This document shows, one piece after another, positions 1-11,600 of a DNA stretch of 30,736 nucleotides. Source of the DNA: Polyrhizophydium stewartii (taxonomy: Eukaryota; Chytridiomycota; Chytridiomycetes; Rhizophydiales); the NCBI GenBank assembly GCA_027604665.1, contig JADGIZ010000071.1:1-30736 (forward strand), in the 5' to 3' direction. Position 1 is the stretch's first letter. The number at the start of each line of letters is the position of its first letter. The notes beneath the pieces were generated by a model. It ran no database searches. It was not told where the DNA came from and saw nothing but the letters and a program-made list of their open reading frames with translations. Position numbers and translations under genes: made by a program.

Positions 1-31
1 CCCCCCCCCTCTCGCCCAACCGCGCTCGCAG

Positions 32-3000
32 GAGACCGAGGCCGCACGCTTCGTCGCCGCCAACCCAGAGTGGGACGGCCGCGGCACCACCGTCGCCATC
101 CTCGACACCGGTGAGCCCGCCGCCTGCTGCCCGCTCACTGCTCCCCGTTGTGCACCGCCGGCGTGCGAGCCCGCCCGCGGCCCTCCGCCCCACTCGCCCC
201 GTGCGCGCTGCGTGCCGCCCCTGTCGGCTGGTCGCCTGACCGCCCGCGATCTGCCAGGAGTCGACCCCGGCGCCCCGGGCATGCAGGTCACCACCCACGG
301 CCTGCCCAAGATCGCCGCCCTTATCGACTGCACCGGGTGCGTCGCTGCCATGCCCACTGCACAGACCGCATCCGCCGCACTGGCCGCACCAACCACGCCG
401 GCCGCCCGCGGCTGCTGACCCGCGTCCAAGGTCCGGCGATGTGCCCTGCACCGTCGTCGTCGAGCCCACAGTCCACACTGCCGCCGACGGCACCTCCGTC
501 AGGACCCTCAAGGGCCTTTCTGGCCGCACCCTGACCCTCGGCAACTGGCCGTGCCCGTCCAACAAGTTCCGCCTCGGTATCAAGCACTCGGCATACCTGT
601 TCCCAGCGACCCTCGTCGCTCGCCTGCAAAAGGTGCCTTGGCGCTGCGCCTCTCGCTGCCGTGTGCCACGCCCCCCCCCTTGCCTGGGACTCCCCGTGCG
701 GCAGCTCACCCCCGACTCGCTCTCCTCATCCCGCAACCCATCTCCCGGCTACAAGGAGCGCAAGGAGAAGCTCGCCATCGCCCAGCACGCCCTCGTCACA
801 GAGGCAGAGACAGATGCGCTTGCTCTCGACGCCAGTGCAGACAAGTCCGACGACGCCGTCCTCGCCAAGGCGGACCGAAAGGACCGCCTCGACGCCCTCA
901 AGGACATGTTCAAGAACTACGAGGATCCGGGCATCATTGCTGTGCGTCGCGCGCTCCAGACCACCCATCGCCCGCTGCCTCGCCGCGCTGACCCTCTCTC
1001 CAGGACTGCGTCGTGTTCCACGATGGCAACACCTGGCGCGCCGCCATCGACTTCTCAGAGACCGGCGACCTGACCGCCGCCACTCCCCTCGCCTCTTACT
1101 CGGAGGAGCACCAGTTCCTGCGCCTCGGCGACGACTCGATGCTCAACTACTCGGTCAACATCTATGACGACGGCGAGATGCTCAGCATCGTGACCCTCGC
1201 GGGCTCGCACGGCACCCACGTCGCTGCCATCACCGCAGCCCACTATCCAGAGGACCCCCAGCTCAACGGCGTCGCCCCCGGCGCACAGATTGTCTCGCTC
1301 AAGATCGGCGACACCCGTCTCGGCTCCATGGAGACCGGTGCCGGCCTGACCCGCGCGGCCATCGAGCTTGCCCGCCTCAACATCGACCTCGCTAACATCT
1401 CGTACGGCGAGGCCGCCGCCATCCCCAACGTCGGCCGCTTCATTGAGCTGCTCAAGGACGACGTCATCAACAAGAAGGGCTGCATCGTCGTCGCCTCGGG
1501 CGGCAACGAGGGCCCCGCCCTCACGACTGTCGGCGCTCCGGGAGGCACCGCCAGTGCCGTCATTGGCGTCGGTGCCTACGTCAGCCACTCCATGATGGAC
1601 GCAGAGTACGCAATGCTCGACAAGGTCCAGGAGCGCCCGTACACGTGGTCCTCGCGCGGCCCGACCCTCGACGGCGACCTCGGCGTCGACATCTTCGCCC
1701 CGGGTGCCGCCATCACCAGCGTACCCCAGTACACCATCCAGCGATCGCAGCTCATGAACGGAACCTCCATGTCCAGCCCCAACTGCTGCGGCTGTCTCGC
1801 CCTGCTCGTCTCGGCCCTCAAGGCCTCCAGCATCCCGTACTCGCCTTACCTGGTCAAGGCCGCCATCCAGGCCACCGGCAAGAGCATTGGCGACCCCTTC
1901 GACATCCGCTTCGTGCAGGTCGAGAAGGCCTGGAAGTTCCTGTCCGAGACCGCCAAGGGATACGTCCCTTCGAGCCTGTTCTACGATGTGAGTCTGCCTT
2001 GCAACTCAACATGCCGATCCCGCCGCAGGCCCCTGACCAGCGTTCGTCGATTGGCAGATCTCGGTCCTCAACCGCGACAATGCGCGCGGCGTCTACCTGC
2101 GCGACGTCGTCGAAACCAGCGAGGTCCAGCACTTGACCGTCCAGGTCAACCCGATCTTCCCGCGCAAGGACGAGCCGTCGCAGAACCACGCCAAGCTTGC
2201 CATGGAGGTCCGCGTTGTGCTGCGCAGCTCCGAGCGCTGGATCTCGACGCCCGACTTCCTGCTTTTCAACAGCTCGGGTCGCTCGTTCAACATCCTCGTC
2301 GACCCGAGCAACCTCAAGCCGGGTCTCCACTACGGCACGATCACGGGCCACGACTCGGACCGCCCCGATATTGGCCCGCTCTTCAAGATCCCCATCACGG
2401 TGTGCAAGCCGGACCAGGTCGCGTCGGCTCCTTCGGAGGCTCCGTGCTACGTCAAGTACGAGTCGCTGCGCTTTGGCCCCGGCGACATCCACCGCCGCTT
2501 CGTGCATGTACCCCTCGGCGCCAACTTTGCCGAGCTCACGGTCCGCTCTGAGAGCCGCCAGACGCCCGCCCGCTTCATCGTGCACATGCTGCAGCTGCAC
2601 CCGCAGACGCGCTATGCCAAGCTTGAGCGCGAGTTCGCCTTTTCGCTCAACTCGCCAGGCTCGGGCGTTGCTGGCGAAGAGTCCGTCTACAAGAAGGACT
2701 TTGCTGTGCTGCCCAACGCCACGATCGAGGTCAGTGAGGCTCGCTGGTTCTGTGCACAGCGAGGTGCCAGATCCGTGCTGCAGTTGCGCTGACTGTATTC
2801 CGGGCACGCGGCGCGATCATCGCAGGTCTGCCTGGCCCAGTTCTGGTCGAGCCTGGACCCCTCGACGGTGTCTGTCGAGCTCAAGTTCCACGGCCTCCTT
2901 GCCTCGTTCTCGGGCACGGCCAACGCCGGCACGAGCGTCACCCTGGGCAGCGGCGGCGACCTGCAGTACATCAACCCGGGCAGCCACGGCTTCACGCGCG

Positions 3001-4478
3001 TTGATGTCGCTGCCCCCGTGCGCAACGAGGAGCTCGTGCCCAGCGTCTCGCTCGACACGCTGCGCAAGACGATTCGTCCCGCATCCGCCACCATCTCGCC
3101 TCTCAAGTCGCGCGACGTGCTGCCGGACTCGCGCCAGCTGCACCAGCTCGTCCTGACCTTCCCGATCAAGCTCCAGGAAGGCACCTCGATCACGCCCCGC
3201 TTCCCTCGCATGAACGACATGCTCTACGACTCGTCGATCGAGAACTTTGGCCTCTACATCTTTGATGCCAACAAGAAGCCCGTCATGTTCCGCGACATCT
3301 ACGCCAAGCCCGTCAAAGTCGCCGAGGGCACCTATGCGGTGCACGTCCAAGTCGTGTCGCGCTCGCTCGACGTGCTCGACAAACTGCAGACGATGCCGCT
3401 TGTGCTCGACGCCTCGGTGTCCAAGTCGGTGTCGCTGCCGCTCTACGCCACGCTTGCTGACTGCATCAGCGGCGGCGCGGGCACGTTCAAGCGCAAGTCG
3501 CTCGCGCGCGGCCAGCGCACCGTGTTCTGGATCGGTGACGCGGCCGCGAGCGCGCTGCCCAAGGACGCCAAGCCGGGCGACTTGCTGATCGGCAAGATGG
3601 ACGTGACGTCGGCCAAGGTAGACGGCACGCTCAACGGCGTCGCGTACATTGTGCCTCCTGAGGCCAAGAAGGACACGAGCGCCGAGGTCTCGCTTGCCGG
3701 CGAGAAGGAGGAGCCCAAGCCCGAGGGCGTGCAGGTCAAGGAGGCCGTGCGCGATCTCGAGATCTCGTGGCTCAAGAAGCTGACGAGCGACGCCGAGCGC
3801 GACTACCTGCTCGCAAAGCTCGAGGCCGAGTACCCGACGCACCTGCCTCTGCTCAAGCAGAAGCTCGAGCTGCTGATGGACCGCGCCGACAAGACTCCCG
3901 CAGGCGAGTCGGTTGCCGAGACGCTGTCGGCGAGCATCGTCGAGGCGGCCAACAGGATCCTCCACATCATTGACGAGAGCCAGGTTGCGCGCTACTTTGG
4001 CGTGCAGCACGATGTTGCCCTCGGCGGCGAGAAGCAGCGCGCCGAGAAGAAGGAGATGGAGTCGCAGCGCGAGCTGGTTGCGTACGCGTACCGCAGCAAG
4101 GCCACTGCGTACCGCAACCTCTACGACGCCGGTGTCAAGGCTGGCACGGACACTGCGGAGATCCTGCCGCTCTTTGACGCGGCGCTCGCCAAGCACGCCC
4201 AGTGGATCTCGGCCCCGCCGACGAATGACGGGCACTACCTGCTGCTGTGGGCCTGGCGCGGCCGCCTGCGCGGACACTACGGCACCGTGCTCAAGCACCT
4301 CAACAAGTACATTGGCGAGGCCAAGAACGCTGCCAACGAGGAGTCTGCCAAGGGTCCCTGGAAGGCGGCGCTCGAGATGCGCGCGGCTGTGCTCAACGAG
4401 CTGGGCTGGACGCTGTGGGTCGAGTACGAGGCCAAGTGGAAGGCGCTTAAGTTCCCGGCCTCGCACGCTTCCTTTTAA
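32..4478 (+). CDS. TPP2: Tripeptidyl-peptidase II (subtilisin-family S8), 5'-partial
   Basis: TPP2 is a giant cytosolic serine exopeptidase that removes tripeptides from the N-termini of peptides released by the proteasome. Proposed exons are 32-110, 258-336, 431-632, 756-941, 1004-1987, 2058-2729 and 2826-4478, which join in one frame to 1284 codons. A 3' splice site ends at 31, so the initiator exon lies just upstream; only about 15-30 residues should be missing compared with animal TPP2. The catalytic triad is visible: Asp in LDTGVDPGAPGMQVTT (codon 104-106, interrupted by intron 1 soon after), His in SHGTHVA (1208-1210) and Ser in NGTSMSSP (1766-1768). The oxyanion Asn lies in ASGGNEGP. 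The TPP2-specific parts after the protease domain are present, including SRDVLPDSRQL and the C-terminal helical repeats ending ASHASF. Length is close to the roughly 1250 residues of animal TPP2. No truncation or frameshift remains once introns are removed. Family assignment is secure; exact splice sites are hand-made. Confidence 0.96.
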
Positions 4479-4504
4479 ACGTGCCCGCGAGCAACGTTCT
4501 CGGC

Positions 4505-4510
4505 AATAAA
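4505..4510 (+). terminator. AATAAA poly(A) signal of the TPP2 gene
   Basis: A canonical AATAAA lies 27 nt after the TPP2 stop codon, the expected place for the polyadenylation signal. The 198 bp between the TPP2 and kinase stop codons is a tail-to-tail spacer. Confidence 0.6.
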
Positions 4511-4603
4511 TCCGCCGACGGTGGACACCTGGTTTCTCGAGCCTGCTGAAGGCGGAGGCAAGGAGGGGAGGGGGTTGCATGAGTCGCTGAAGTCGATTAG
4601 AAT

Positions 4604-4609
4604 TTTATT
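4604..4609 (-). terminator. AATAAA poly(A) signal of the DYRK-like gene
   Basis: TTTATT on the plus strand reads AATAAA on the minus strand, about 70 nt after the kinase stop codon. With the TPP2 signal about 95 bp away in the opposite direction, the two 3' UTRs probably abut or overlap. Confidence 0.55.
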
Positions 4610-4676
4610 CTGTGCACAACGATTGTTGCCTACACAAGCAGCAAGAGCAGCAGCATTCACCACCCGAAGCAGCTGA

Positions 4677-7600
4677 TCATGCGCTGCCTCGACTGTCGGC
4701 GCCGCCGGTGGCATCAGATCCCATCTCATTGTTGTTCTTGTTGTTTTGGTTGTTGTTGTTTTGGCTGTTGTTGTCGACGCACACAAGGTCGGTGCTGACT
4801 GCGCGGTTGATCATGGCCTGGAAGAACGGGTGCTCGAGCGCCTCGTCGGGCTTGATGCGCTGGTCTGGCTCGAACCGCAGCATGCGCTCGACGAGGTCGA
4901 TGAAGCGGATCTGGTCCGTGTACGATGCGTCTGCCGTGTCCGTGTCCGAGAGCCCTGCATGATCGAGATGGGCGGTGGCAGCGGCGGCGGCGGCGGCGGC
5001 GGCAGTTGGGGCCTCGGCAGCGGCAGCAGCAGCGGTGGCGGCGGAGGATGTGGCGGATGTGGCGGGGGCTGACCTGCGCTTGCCGCCACCATCGCGGGCA
5101 TGCGCTCGGGCTTCGAAAGCCGCCATGATGATTCCGCGCAGCGGCCGCTGGCCGGGACCGCAGCTTGCGCGCTTTCCGGGCACGAGCGCCATGCCCCAGG
5201 TGCTGCTGCTCGCGCCGGCGCCGCTGCCGACGCCCTGGCCGCGTCGCACGAATATCCGCGAGAGTCGGTCGGGCGGCGTGCGGTCGAGAAAGTCTTGCGG
5301 CGGCAGCCCCAGGACCTCGCAGATGCGCACCATCTGGTCGTGCTCGTCCTTGCCCGGGAACAGCGGCTCGCCCGTGAGCAGCTCCACGAGGACGCAGCCG
5401 AGCGACCACATGTCGATGGCCGTGGTGTACGGGTGGCCCATGATCACCTCGGGCGAGCGGTAGAAGCGCGACTGGATGTACGTGTACGTCTGGTGCACGC
5501 GTCGGTGAGGTATCGCAAGGGTGTCAGAGATGTGCGTACTGCCTTCAGACGACACAAATCAGCAGCGATGCATGACGCTTACCGTCTGCTTGTTGAAGCA
5601 CGAGCTGCCGAAATCAATGATCTTGATCTGCGGCCCGTCGGCGATCCGCAGCATGATGCTGCCGCGCACGAGTGCATCCACGCGATTGTTCGCCGTACGC
5701 AGATCTGTCAGTACCGTTGGGGCCACGAGCCACCCGATGTAGCCCAGCCTCGTGGCGCAACATACTTTTCTGGCTTGAGATCGCAGTGGATGATCTGCAT
5801 GTCCGACTGCGACAGGAAGCGCAGCCCGCACAGCAGCTGCGAGCAAAACTGGCGCACGAGAAACAGCGGGAGGCCCGTGAACCGGTTGCGTTTGAGGATC
5901 TCGTATAGGTTCATGTGGAGTAGCTCGTAGACGATGCACAAGTGGTTGCGATGCATAAAGTGCTCCTTCATGTGGACTAGCAATTGGGTTGCCCAAAGTG
6001 TCGCGGAACGTCGAAGGGCAAGATGCGGCGGTGGCAGGAAAGTCAGTTGAGACATGTTTGAGCGAACAGAGGGTGGTGGGTCTTGGCCGCGGTGTCAGCC
6101 AAAAGCAAATACCACGCACCAACGCAGTTGGACTCGTCCTGGTCCCTGCCGGAAATAAGCTGCAGCAGCCTGATCTCGACCTGGCCCTGGTTGTAAAACG
6201 AGCGGCGGTTCTTGATAATCTTGATGGCGACCTGCTCGGAGCTCTCGCGGTCGTAGGCCTGCACCACGAGGCCAAACGAGCCTTTGCCAAGCGCCTTGTG
6301 TATTTCGAACCGATTGTTCCAGACCTCGCCCGGCCGCACAATGTAGTCGTCGTTTTCGTCGTCGTAGCCGTAGTTGTTGAGCTTGTTGCGCTTAGTAGTC
6401 TCGGTCGCGGGTCTCTTTGAGCTGGTCGTTGCGACGGTTGCGGCTGTGGTTTCGGCGTCGGATGCGGGCGGCTCGGTCGAGTCGGATCTCTTGCGCTTGG
6501 ACTCTTTGTCATTGTGCGTCTGCGGGCGGCCAGGGGTGGTTTGGGAAGTATGCAGCGCGCGAGGTGAGATCGGGGCAGATGGCGAAGGAGGCAGGGGGCA
6601 AGGCTCACCTTGATCTTTGCGTATATCTCGCTAATATTCACCGTCAGCTTGAACACTGGGGCCAGCCAGCCGCCACGCGCCTGGCCTGGCTGTTGTTGCG
6701 GCTGCGGCTGCTCCTGAACCTGGTTGGGCGGTGGTGCCTGGGCTTGCGCAGGCTTGGGGTGGTTCGCAATTGCATTGCTGACAGCAGGAGGAACGGCATG
6801 GACGAGAAAATGCGACGGCATGTGCTGTTGTCGTTGCGGTGGCGGCTGCTGCCGCTGAAGCTGCTGCTGAAGCTGGAACTCCTGCTGAGCCTGCAGGGTC
6901 TGCATCGGCGGCGGTGGTGGCGGAGGCGGTTCGTCAAGATCCATCCGCGCATCGACCGACGGCATTGCCGACGCGGGGCAGGGAGCTTGCGCCAATGCGC
7001 GGGTGGCGTCAAGGGCCGCCGGCGCGACAGTGCGGTTAATGCCCCCGGCGGCGGCGCGAGCACTCTGGGCGGAGGCCGGCACCAGCCTCAGCCGCGTCTG
7101 GCTCGCATGCATCTGAGAGGCGCCGGCTCGCGCGTTTCGAGGTTGCTGCGTTCGCCGAGTCTGCGATTGCGTGCCTGGATGAGGAGCCTCACGCTGCTGC
7201 ATCTGCTGCTGCAGGCGCTGTAGGCACTGCGGCGGCTGTGGCGGCGCGTGGCACAGGTGCGGGTGCGCCGCGCGAGATTGCGGGTGCTCAAAGGCGTGCG
7301 GGGCCGTTGAACCATCGTGCGGGCTGGGCCGGTGTGCGGTTGCGAGCCCCGGCTCGTTGGCGAGCGTCACCAACGAAGCCATGCCGCCGACTGTAGCAGC
7401 AGCAAGCGGCCACTGGTGCTTTTCGTCGTCCAGCACGTCCATCTGGCGAGGCTGCGGCTGCGGGGGTTGTGAATGTTGTTGAGGAGGTTGCTGCGACTGC
7501 GGCTGTTGCAGAGCGTGCGAGGATAGGTCGAGCCCGGCCGACGACGCGGTTTCTTGTAAAGGATGCTGCTTCTGGTCCGGCTCTCTCTTGTACCCCTGCG

Positions 7601-8138
7601 TGTGCTGCTGGATCTGCGGTTGAATGCGCTGCCGTCTCTTTGTTATTGCGGTCGGCGACGTGAGCGACAGCGACGCCGTGGCACGGGAAAGCGGCGTCGC
7701 GATGGACGCGGACGGCGCCGGCGGTGGCAGCGGCAGCGACAGGGACCGTGTGGGGGTGTGCGCTCCCGAGGCCTGGTCCGTGGGCGACGGCTGGGGCGGA
7801 GGGTCGAGCGGATGTGGCTTGTGGTGGCTCAGGAGGGGAATGTCGGGCTCGAGGATCTGGCTGTGAGGCGGAGTGGTGAAAGATGCTGGGGGCTCGCGCA
7901 AGCGGGCCGCATCGCGCCGTGCGGCGCTGGTCGTCGGAGCTTGGCGGACATTGGTGTTCACCTGCGCGGGGGCCCGCTGCGCAGCCGCTGGGGCTGCTGC
8001 CGGGGCTGCTGCCGGGGCTGCTGCCGGGGCCTGCTCGGGGCCGCGCAGGCGACGGAACACGGGCGGCCCGGCGGGGTCTGCGGGACCCGGCGTGGGGCTG
8101 CGGGCGGCCGCAGGCGGGAGCGGCGGCGCATGAGCCAT
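4677..8138 (-). CDS. DYRK1-type dual-specificity protein kinase with long P/Q-rich N-terminus
   Basis: DYRK kinases autophosphorylate an activation-loop tyrosine and then act on Ser/Thr of nuclear and cytoplasmic targets. Proposed exons, in minus-strand order, are 8138-6609, 6519-6120, 5976-5766, 5658-5583 and 5489-4677: 1010 codons including stop. Residues 1-500 are Pro/Gln/Ala-rich and probably disordered. A basic NLS-like KESKRKR (515-521) precedes a DYRK-homology box, [12 protein letters not shown] (560-571). The kinase domain follows: GKGSFG loop (588-593), Lys610 in AIKIIK, HCDLKPEN (707-714), DFGSS (729-733), and the diagnostic [13 protein letters not shown] with Tyr741/Tyr743. The late C-lobe carries an Ala-rich insert (880-912, bases 4971-5069) before the conserved [17 protein letters not shown]. 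An Asn-rich tail (979-993) precedes the stop. SRFYRSPEV and [10 protein letters not shown] favour DYRK1 over Yak1. The start at 8138 is the first Met before plausible sequence; the frame stays open to 8525, so the N-terminus is uncertain. The promoter is presumably shared with RIC1. Confidence 0.92.
7990..8030 (-). repeat. 12-bp tandem repeat coding for PAAA units
   Basis: Three perfect head-to-tail copies of ggggctgctgcc (plus strand, 7990-8025) and a partial fourth lie in the first exon of the kinase gene. They encode repeated Ala-Pro-Ala-Ala units near its N-terminus. The unit length is a multiple of three, so copy-number change would keep the frame. Confidence 0.85.
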
Positions 8139-8613
8139 GGATGCTCTTGTCTGTCGCCTCCGCTGCAAGCCTGTGGGCCGCATCTGGGCGTGTATCCGGC
8201 CGTCCGACTGGGCCACCACGCTGGGTGCTGCCGCAGCGCGCGGCTGCCCCGCCGGCGATGCGCGGACGGCGTCGGCATGCACATAGGGCGTCTGAGTGTG
8301 GCCTGCGGTGGTCTGGCGTCTCGTTCGCACTCCGCCGGCTGCGTCCATCCGTGCTGCGCTCGGGGTGTTCGCTGGGATGGAGCCCCAGGACCGCATCCAG
8401 ATCCGTCCCGGCGCCATGCGCGCCATGCCATGAGCGTCCGCACGCCATGGCGCAGAACGGGCTCTTCTCCGCTGACGACACGGCGACGCCTTGCGCACCC
8501 GGCGAGCTCCAAGCCCCGCGCGCACGACCCTCGCCCGCCCGGCCGCAGGACCGCACCACGCTCAGCCTGCGCAAGATACACCGAAGCGCCAGCCCACAGC
8601 GCCGCCGCCGCCC
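8139..8613. promoter_or_regulatory. Divergent promoter region between the DYRK-like gene and RIC1
   Basis: These 475 bp separate the two proposed start codons. The stretch is GC- and CpG-rich, with no TATA box or other motif I can defend. Open frames cross it on both strands, but their translations are Arg/Ala/Pro-rich and resemble nothing, as expected of GC-rich non-coding DNA. Part of it could still be N-terminal coding sequence for the kinase, whose frame stays open to 8525. Confidence 0.5.
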
Positions 8614-11600
8614 ATGTACTTTGCCGTCGGCGCGCCGCGCATCCTGTCCGACCACGACGGAGGCTTCTCGCGAGCTGCCGCCGTCGCCACCAACGCCGTC
8701 GACAACCAGCCCGCGCCGACGCTGCTCGCCGTGCGCAAGTGCCCACGGGCGCCGTTATTTGCCTCCATCACCTTCAACACCGTCTCACTGTGGTCTATCC
8801 GGGTGCGTTGTGCTCGCCGCGGCGGCATGCAGCCGAGCTCTCTCTCTCCTTATCGTCCGCCTCGTGCTGACGCCTCCTCACCTCCCATACGCCTCTGCTG
8901 CGTTCAGCCCGATGTGCTGCTGTCCAAGGTCACCCGCGCGCCAGAGACGATCAAGGAAGACGGCGAGAACGTCGACGTCGTGTGGCAGCCCGACGGCTCG
9001 CAGCTTGTCGTTCTGGTTGGTGCTCGGCTGGCTGGGTGCAACGAGAGTCCCACCCAACTCCCCGATCTTCGGCAGATCCACTCACCCCCCTGCGCACCAC
9101 AGACCAATGAGGGCTTCCTGCACTTTTACGACATTGTCGAGCTCGACACCCGTCTGTTCGAAGTGCAGTTCAATGCGTCGCACCACGCCGCGAATGGGCC
9201 TGGCGAGAACAAGGCCGCCATGAACCGCATCCTGCGGTTCAAGATGGCGCTCGAGATCGACTCGGGCACGCAGTGGTGCGGCCTGCTTCGCTGCAGATTG
9301 TGCGGCGTCGGGCGTCGCGACTGACGCTTGGCGCGCAACAGTGGCGTTGGTCTCGAGGAGGAGCTCCTGATCTGCACAAACAACCCGCCGTCGCTGCTTT
9401 CTTTGCACTGGTCGGGCGAGGTTAATATCGCCGGAACTCTGGCGCTCGAGGATCTTGGCTTTTTCGTCGACAGCAAGGATGGTGTGGAAGCAATGCCGTT
9501 TCGCGGACATGCCAAGTCTGCATCTGTCGGTGCGATATCACCTGCCGCTGACACCTATTCGCAGCCGTTGCGCAGATTGTCGTGCACGAGGAGCGGCAGA
9601 TCTTTGGATTCGTGTCGCTTGAGGGCCGCGCATACATTGCGCAGCGCGTGATCGAGGACGACGACGTGCGTGACAGCTGCGCTTGCTTGATTTGGAATGC
9701 CAAGCCAAACGCGCGGCTGATGCACGGGATTTCTACCCCAGTCCAACATTGGGACGCAGGCCTCGACTTCGGACGCAGCAGGAGAGCCGCCGCACAAGTG
9801 GTCCGGCAGCTGCTTCTACAATCGTGAGGGAGACGACGTGCCTGCGACTACAATCTCGTTCAATCCGACTTTCTCGCTTGTCGCTGTTGGAAACATCGAG
9901 TGAGTTTCACTTGAGACATCGCACGTTGTGTCGACACGCAGGACAAATGCTCATGCGCTGCCCGAACCGCAGGGGTGTCGTCCACGTCTTTGAGATCTCC
10001 GAGGAGATTGCGTCCACGTCCTGGTCACACGTCATGGCCATCACCAAGCCCGGTGACAACACAGCTCATATCCTTTTGCCCCTCGCCCTGCTTGCCTGCC
10101 CATGCGCTGTCTGTTTTTTCATCCGGAAGTCGCACGCATCTGCCTCGCCTGTATTCCTTGACGTTCTGCATTACCTCTTCCGCTCAGTGCGACTGCCGCT
10201 CTTTCGTGGACACGAGACGGATACGCCCTCGCGGTTGCGTGGATCTATGGTGGAATGTCTGTCTGGAGTGTCTTTGGCAGTCTGCTCATGAGCACAGTGT
10301 CCGAAGACACATTTGTGCACTCTTCGTGTGTTTCGCTTTGTGGCTGCTTTTCCCACAAAGAGCCGTGCTGGGGCGACTCGCTAACACAAGATGCTCGCAG
10401 TGACGGCATTGTCAACAACACAAGCGAGCTGTTCTTCACCGGAACACAAGATTTGGTGCGATTTGGGATGCAATGATCATCGATGTCGGGTGCCAGTTTG
10501 ATCTAACTTCCCTGCAGTTTTGGGACGACAGCGGCCATGATCTGTTCATCCTTCCCTCGTCAGGACTAGACCATGGTATGCTTTTGCGCACCAAGTACAC
10601 CGAGCACCCGGTTGCTGTTGCTGCTGACGCTCAATCAACGCAGACATTGTGTCCGACATCTACGTCCTGCAGTTCGCCAAGGCGTCAATCCTGACCTGCA
10701 ACTCCTGGGTGGGATCTGCGTGCATGCGGCGACTCCCACTATTGCGTCCGGAAACGGTGCTGATGCCTCGCCGCGTGGATGCAGAGCAACAGCCGTCATG
10801 TCTGCTTGCTCCTGGAAGACCGACTGCTCATGTACGAGGGCTTGTACACAGACGTGAACGCGAGTAGCCTTGATCCGATGAACTGGGAGACGATCCAGGT
10901 GGGAATCGTTGTTGGATTGCTGCGGGATGCGCTATGGGCTCATGCCTGTGCCACTCGACCAGATTCCAAACGTCTACCTCGCCGAAAACTGGCCGATTCG
11001 CGTGAGCCTCGCCTGCAAAGTATCGCGCCAGATCATGAGCGATGGTCTCACCCCTCTGGCTCCCGCCTGCTGCAGTACATTTCTGTCAACTCGACGGGCC
11101 ACTTTGTAGCTATTGCAGGCACCCGCGGTCTGGCGCACTACAACACAATGTCGGGCAAGTGGAAACTCTTTGGCAACGAGCACCAAGAGCAGAGTTTTTT
11201 CGTCCAGGGCGGTCTGCTGTGGTTCCGATCCATGCTCATCATCGCATGCCAAGACGTGATCAGTCACGGCTCCGAGGTGCGGTGATTCGCGTCTGCGCTC
11301 GGACTTGCACGGGACCATTGGCAAGCTGTTTGTGCCGAACGCTCACTCGCAACGCAGATCCGCGTCTTTTCGCGCGAGACCAAGCTGGACAATGCGTCAC
11401 TTGTGCACCTCGAGCGCCTGCAGCACCCCGTGCTTGCCATGAACAACACAGACTCGCACCTGCTGCTCTACTGCGCCGACCATGTTGTGCGGTACTACTC
11501 GATGCACATCACGTCAAACGGTGAGCTGTGCTCCATGCGCGCGGGCTGCATCACGAACGCGTAGAACGCGCGCAGTGACACACGAGACCGCGCCATGCAG

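Noticed and set aside
2817..4580. A 587-codon open frame on the minus strand opposite TPP2 exon 7
   Set aside because: The plus strand codes for conserved TPP2 sequence here. The antisense frame is a by-product of GC-rich third positions and shows only Leu/Arg/Val-rich low-complexity translation.
5559..6608. Continuous minus-strand frame from the kinase first exon through to 5559
   Set aside because: It stays open by chance but loses the kinase sequence after 6609. The conserved DH box, Gly loop and HCDLKPEN appear in other frames and join by GT-AG splicing.
9530..9564. A 35-nt intron at the end of RIC1 exon 4
   Set aside because: The donor GTGCGA at 9530 is possible, but a donor at 9482 in the same phase gives a more typical 83-nt intron. 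I kept the longer intron as the first choice and list both.
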